DNA of 8,054 bases, from assembly GCA_029263275.1 (NCBI GenBank), contig JAJCXU010000581.1, positions 1 through 8,054 of the forward strand, read 5' to 3'. Shown here piece by piece: positions 6,416-8,054 of this stretch. Position 1 is the stretch's first letter; every line of letters starts with the position of its first letter. Source of the DNA: Ilumatobacter sp. Lineage in GTDB: Bacteria > Actinomycetota > Acidimicrobiia > Acidimicrobiales > Ilumatobacteraceae. The notes beneath the pieces are model-generated. The model was not told the origin of the DNA and did not search any database. It saw nothing but the letters and a program-made list of their open reading frames with translations. The translations under genes and the position numbers were made by a program.

Positions 6416-6446
6416 ACGCTAAGACTTCAACCTTTGTTGAAGTCAA
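6416..6446 (-). promoter_or_regulatory. MerR/SoxR-like promoter with a 9-4-9 palindrome in a 19-base spacer
   Basis: On the minus strand a -35 box TTGACT (6446-6441) and a -10 box TAGCGT (6421-6416) are separated by 19 bases. A perfect inverted repeat, GACTTCAAC (6423-6431) and GTTGAAGTC (6436-6444), overlaps the -35 box and spacer. Over-long 19-base spacers containing a dyad are the hallmark of promoters activated by MerR-family regulators. The TCAA-N6-TTGA core has the same spacing as the known SoxR operator. A transcript would begin near 6409, just before the Shine-Dalgarno sequence. Without the regulator gene the exact family is inference; a MarR-type dimer is the main alternative. Confidence 0.6.
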
Positions 6447-6507
6447 GAGGAAATTCGCTGAAGAACGCCGGCCTGCCACAGCTGCCCGCACGATGGAGGG
6501 CTGACGA

Positions 6508-8046
6508 TCAGCCCCGGCTTCGCGCTGTTCGGAAGAGCGCTCCACCAATCACGGCCAACTCGATGAGTGCGGCGACGATCAGGAGCGCGTGGAGCAAGCC
6601 CGTCCCCGATCCGTGTGTCGCCCGAGCCTCGACGATCAGTTCGGCATCGACTCGCATGACGGGTGAGCCGGCGGGGTGATCGTGAACGAGTGGCTGATCG
6701 AGGATGATCGACCCCTTGCCGGCAACCACGCCGATGTCGGTCTGCTCCCCACCGATCACCACGCCGTCGCCAGGCTGATATCCCTCGAAGTCCCCTTCGA
6801 TGCGGGTGTCGCCGGCGACCGAGTCGGCAATCGTGCGAGCCAACTGCAGCTTGTCCCTGAGTTCGCGAGCGGCATGCGCCACCTCGTTGGGCCCGCTGCC
6901 CCACCTCTCGAGGTACGCCTCGAACTCCTCGACGGCGTCGAGACTGAGCTGCGCCGACCTGAAGACCGGATTGGTCAGAGAGAGATATGCGTCCTGGCTG
7001 CCCGGAGAGGCAATCGGCCCACCGACATGCGGGACGACTCCGGCGACCATTGGACAGGTCACGAAGCCGCCGACGAACGCGGCCGGCTTCCCGTTGACGA
7101 GAATTCGGTCGGTTCCCTGTGCGATGCGGCCGCCATGCGATGTGCCATCACCAACGCGGGCCATCGGCGCTCCATCGATCAGCACCCGCGGGTCGCCCTC
7201 CAACACCGTGTCGGGCGGACCGACATTGACGACGACCGCGCCAGCGGTGACAACCTGAGCGCGAGCCCACTCGGGAAGATCACTTCGGCTGATCGACAGC
7301 ACACCACCGTCGGGCGGTGGGATGAGGTTGAGGACGCCGTCTTCCTCGATCACTCCCCATTCGGCGCTGTCGGGAACGGATTCGGTCCCGCCGGACGGCT
7401 CCGCGGCCGGCGCCGTTGGCGGCGGCTCGTTCCGCACGAATTCGTAGGTCCATGAGACCGCACACGCGCCACCGCAGTTGAGGGCACCGACACCAACGGA
7501 GTACGTGTCGCCGAAGTTCAGAACGGTGGTCACCATCTCACCAGAGTTCGTCTCGGGTTCGGAACAGACGTACTCACCGCTGATCACGGTGGTCTGCGAG
7601 CAGCTCGCTCCGGCGCCGACCGCCTCGTCGTTCCACCTGCCGTTCACCAGCATGATCACGTCGAGCCCGAAGAAGTACTGCGTCTCGAGGCTGCCGGTGT
7701 TGCGGCCCGACACCGTGACGGGAATGGCAAGTGGCGTGCCGGGCTCCAGCGTGGCGGGCGGCGGTGTCCACGACGCCTCGAAGACCGCCTCGGCACCACT
7801 CGTGTCATCGGCGCCGAACGTCTGGACCACCGTCATCGAGGACTCGGTCGTCGTCACGTCCCAACGTTCAGGAGCCGCATCACCGTTCGGATTGACCTGC
7901 GTGTCGGTCAGCACCCAGTGGCCGTCGGTTTGGGCGTGCGCACCATCGGCACGGAGGCTGAGTGCGAGCGGAACGAGCCCGGTGAGCGCGAGCCCGCAAG
8001 CCAACGCCGCCGATCCAATCTTCTGACGCGTCCGGCCGTGCCGCAC
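6508..8046 (-). CDS. Sec-exported, C-terminally membrane-anchored PAAR-domain protein
   Basis: 512 residues. A signal peptide covers about 1-38 (basic MRHGRTRQK, hydrophobic core, cleavage after AHA). A beta-rich region at about 40-205 contains Cys149/Cys161 and Cys191/Cys195, likely disulphides outside the cytoplasm. A Pro-rich linker (206-225) follows. The PAAR domain is at about 273-350, with PRVLIDGAPMARVGD, TSHGG, a second VNGKPAAFVG, TCP and PHVGGPI; His304, Cys331 and His340 are likely metal ligands. A helical stretch lies at 365-410, then a small beta module (about 425-465, GDGVVIGG to HPAGSPV). One transmembrane helix (about 483-505) and a basic tail, RTARSRG, end the protein. PAAR domains normally cap the spike of type VI or related contractile systems. 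A Sec signal and membrane anchor do not fit that, and no such genes are here. The GTG at 8046 gives a sensible signal peptide and has GTGGAG just upstream, though the window ends 8 bases away. The role is unknown. Confidence 0.8.
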   Translation of the reverse strand: MRHGRTRQKIGSAALACGLALTGLVPLALSLRADGAHAQTDGHWVLTDTQVNPNGDAAPERWDVTTTESSMTVVQTFGADDTSGAEAVFEASWTPPPATLEPGTPLAIPVTVSGRNTGSLETQYFFGLDVIMLVNGRWNDEAVGAGASCSQTTVISGEYVCSEPETNSGEMVTTVLNFGDTYSVGVGALNCGGACAVSWTYEFVRNEPPPTAPAAEPSGGTESVPDSAEWGVIEEDGVLNLIPPPDGGVLSISRSDLPEWARAQVVTAGAVVVNVGPPDTVLEGDPRVLIDGAPMARVGDGTSHGGRIAQGTDRILVNGKPAAFVGGFVTCPMVAGVVPHVGGPIASPGSQDAYLSLTNPVFRSAQLSLDAVEEFEAYLERWGSGPNEVAHAARELRDKLQLARTIADSVAGDTRIEGDFEGYQPGDGVVIGGEQTDIGVVAGKGSIILDQPLVHDHPAGSPVMRVDAELIVEARATHGSGTGLLHALLIVAALIELAVIGGALFRTARSRG

Positions 8047-8054
8047 GACTCCAC

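Noticed and set aside
6222..6548. 108-residue version of the 56-residue protein
   Set aside because: It would begin inside the PAAR gene and run through the promoter and ribosome binding site that clearly serve the ATG at 6392.
6443..6904. 153-codon minus-strand frame
   Set aside because: Shadow frame of the C-terminal part of the PAAR gene, Arg-rich and without motifs.

Overview
The window is GC-rich, with codons that mostly end in G or C, and every gene I can support lies on the minus strand. Codon style, a small protein that starts like a family I associate with Actinobacteria, and a secreted protein with no outer-membrane features suggest a high-GC Gram-positive. An acidimicrobial or Ilumatobacter-like marine actinobacterium is my best guess, but nothing in the window fixes the taxonomy.

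Reading in the direction of transcription (right to left), the first gene (8046-6508) encodes an exported, membrane-anchored protein with a PAAR domain. Next is a short intergenic region with a strong MerR/SoxR-like promoter. It drives a 56-residue protein (6392-6222) that looks like the N-terminal stub of a larger family. A 43-residue small protein follows (6118-5987), then a DinB-fold putative metal-dependent enzyme (5883-5344). A 140-base gap contains a possible 28-codon ORF and two adjacent inverted repeats.

The left two thirds is the start of a polyunsaturated-fatty-acid-synthase-like ('secondary lipid') operon. A PfaD-type FMN enoyl reductase (5203-3548) is followed after 40 bases by a PfaA-type megasynthase (3507 to the left edge). 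The megasynthase shows a ketosynthase, a malonyl-type acyltransferase, an Ala/Pro-rich linker and the start of the first acyl carrier protein, and is cut by the window edge. The remaining ACPs, ketoreductase, PfaB/PfaC-type subunits and phosphopantetheinyl transferase would be expected beyond position 1. Reductase-first order is unlike the classical marine gammaproteobacterial pfaABCDE order and resembles the arrangement known in terrestrial myxobacteria. The lipid product cannot be read from this window.

No gene-free stretch exceeds 300 bases. I saw no tRNA, rRNA, insertion sequence, CRISPR array or plus-strand gene.
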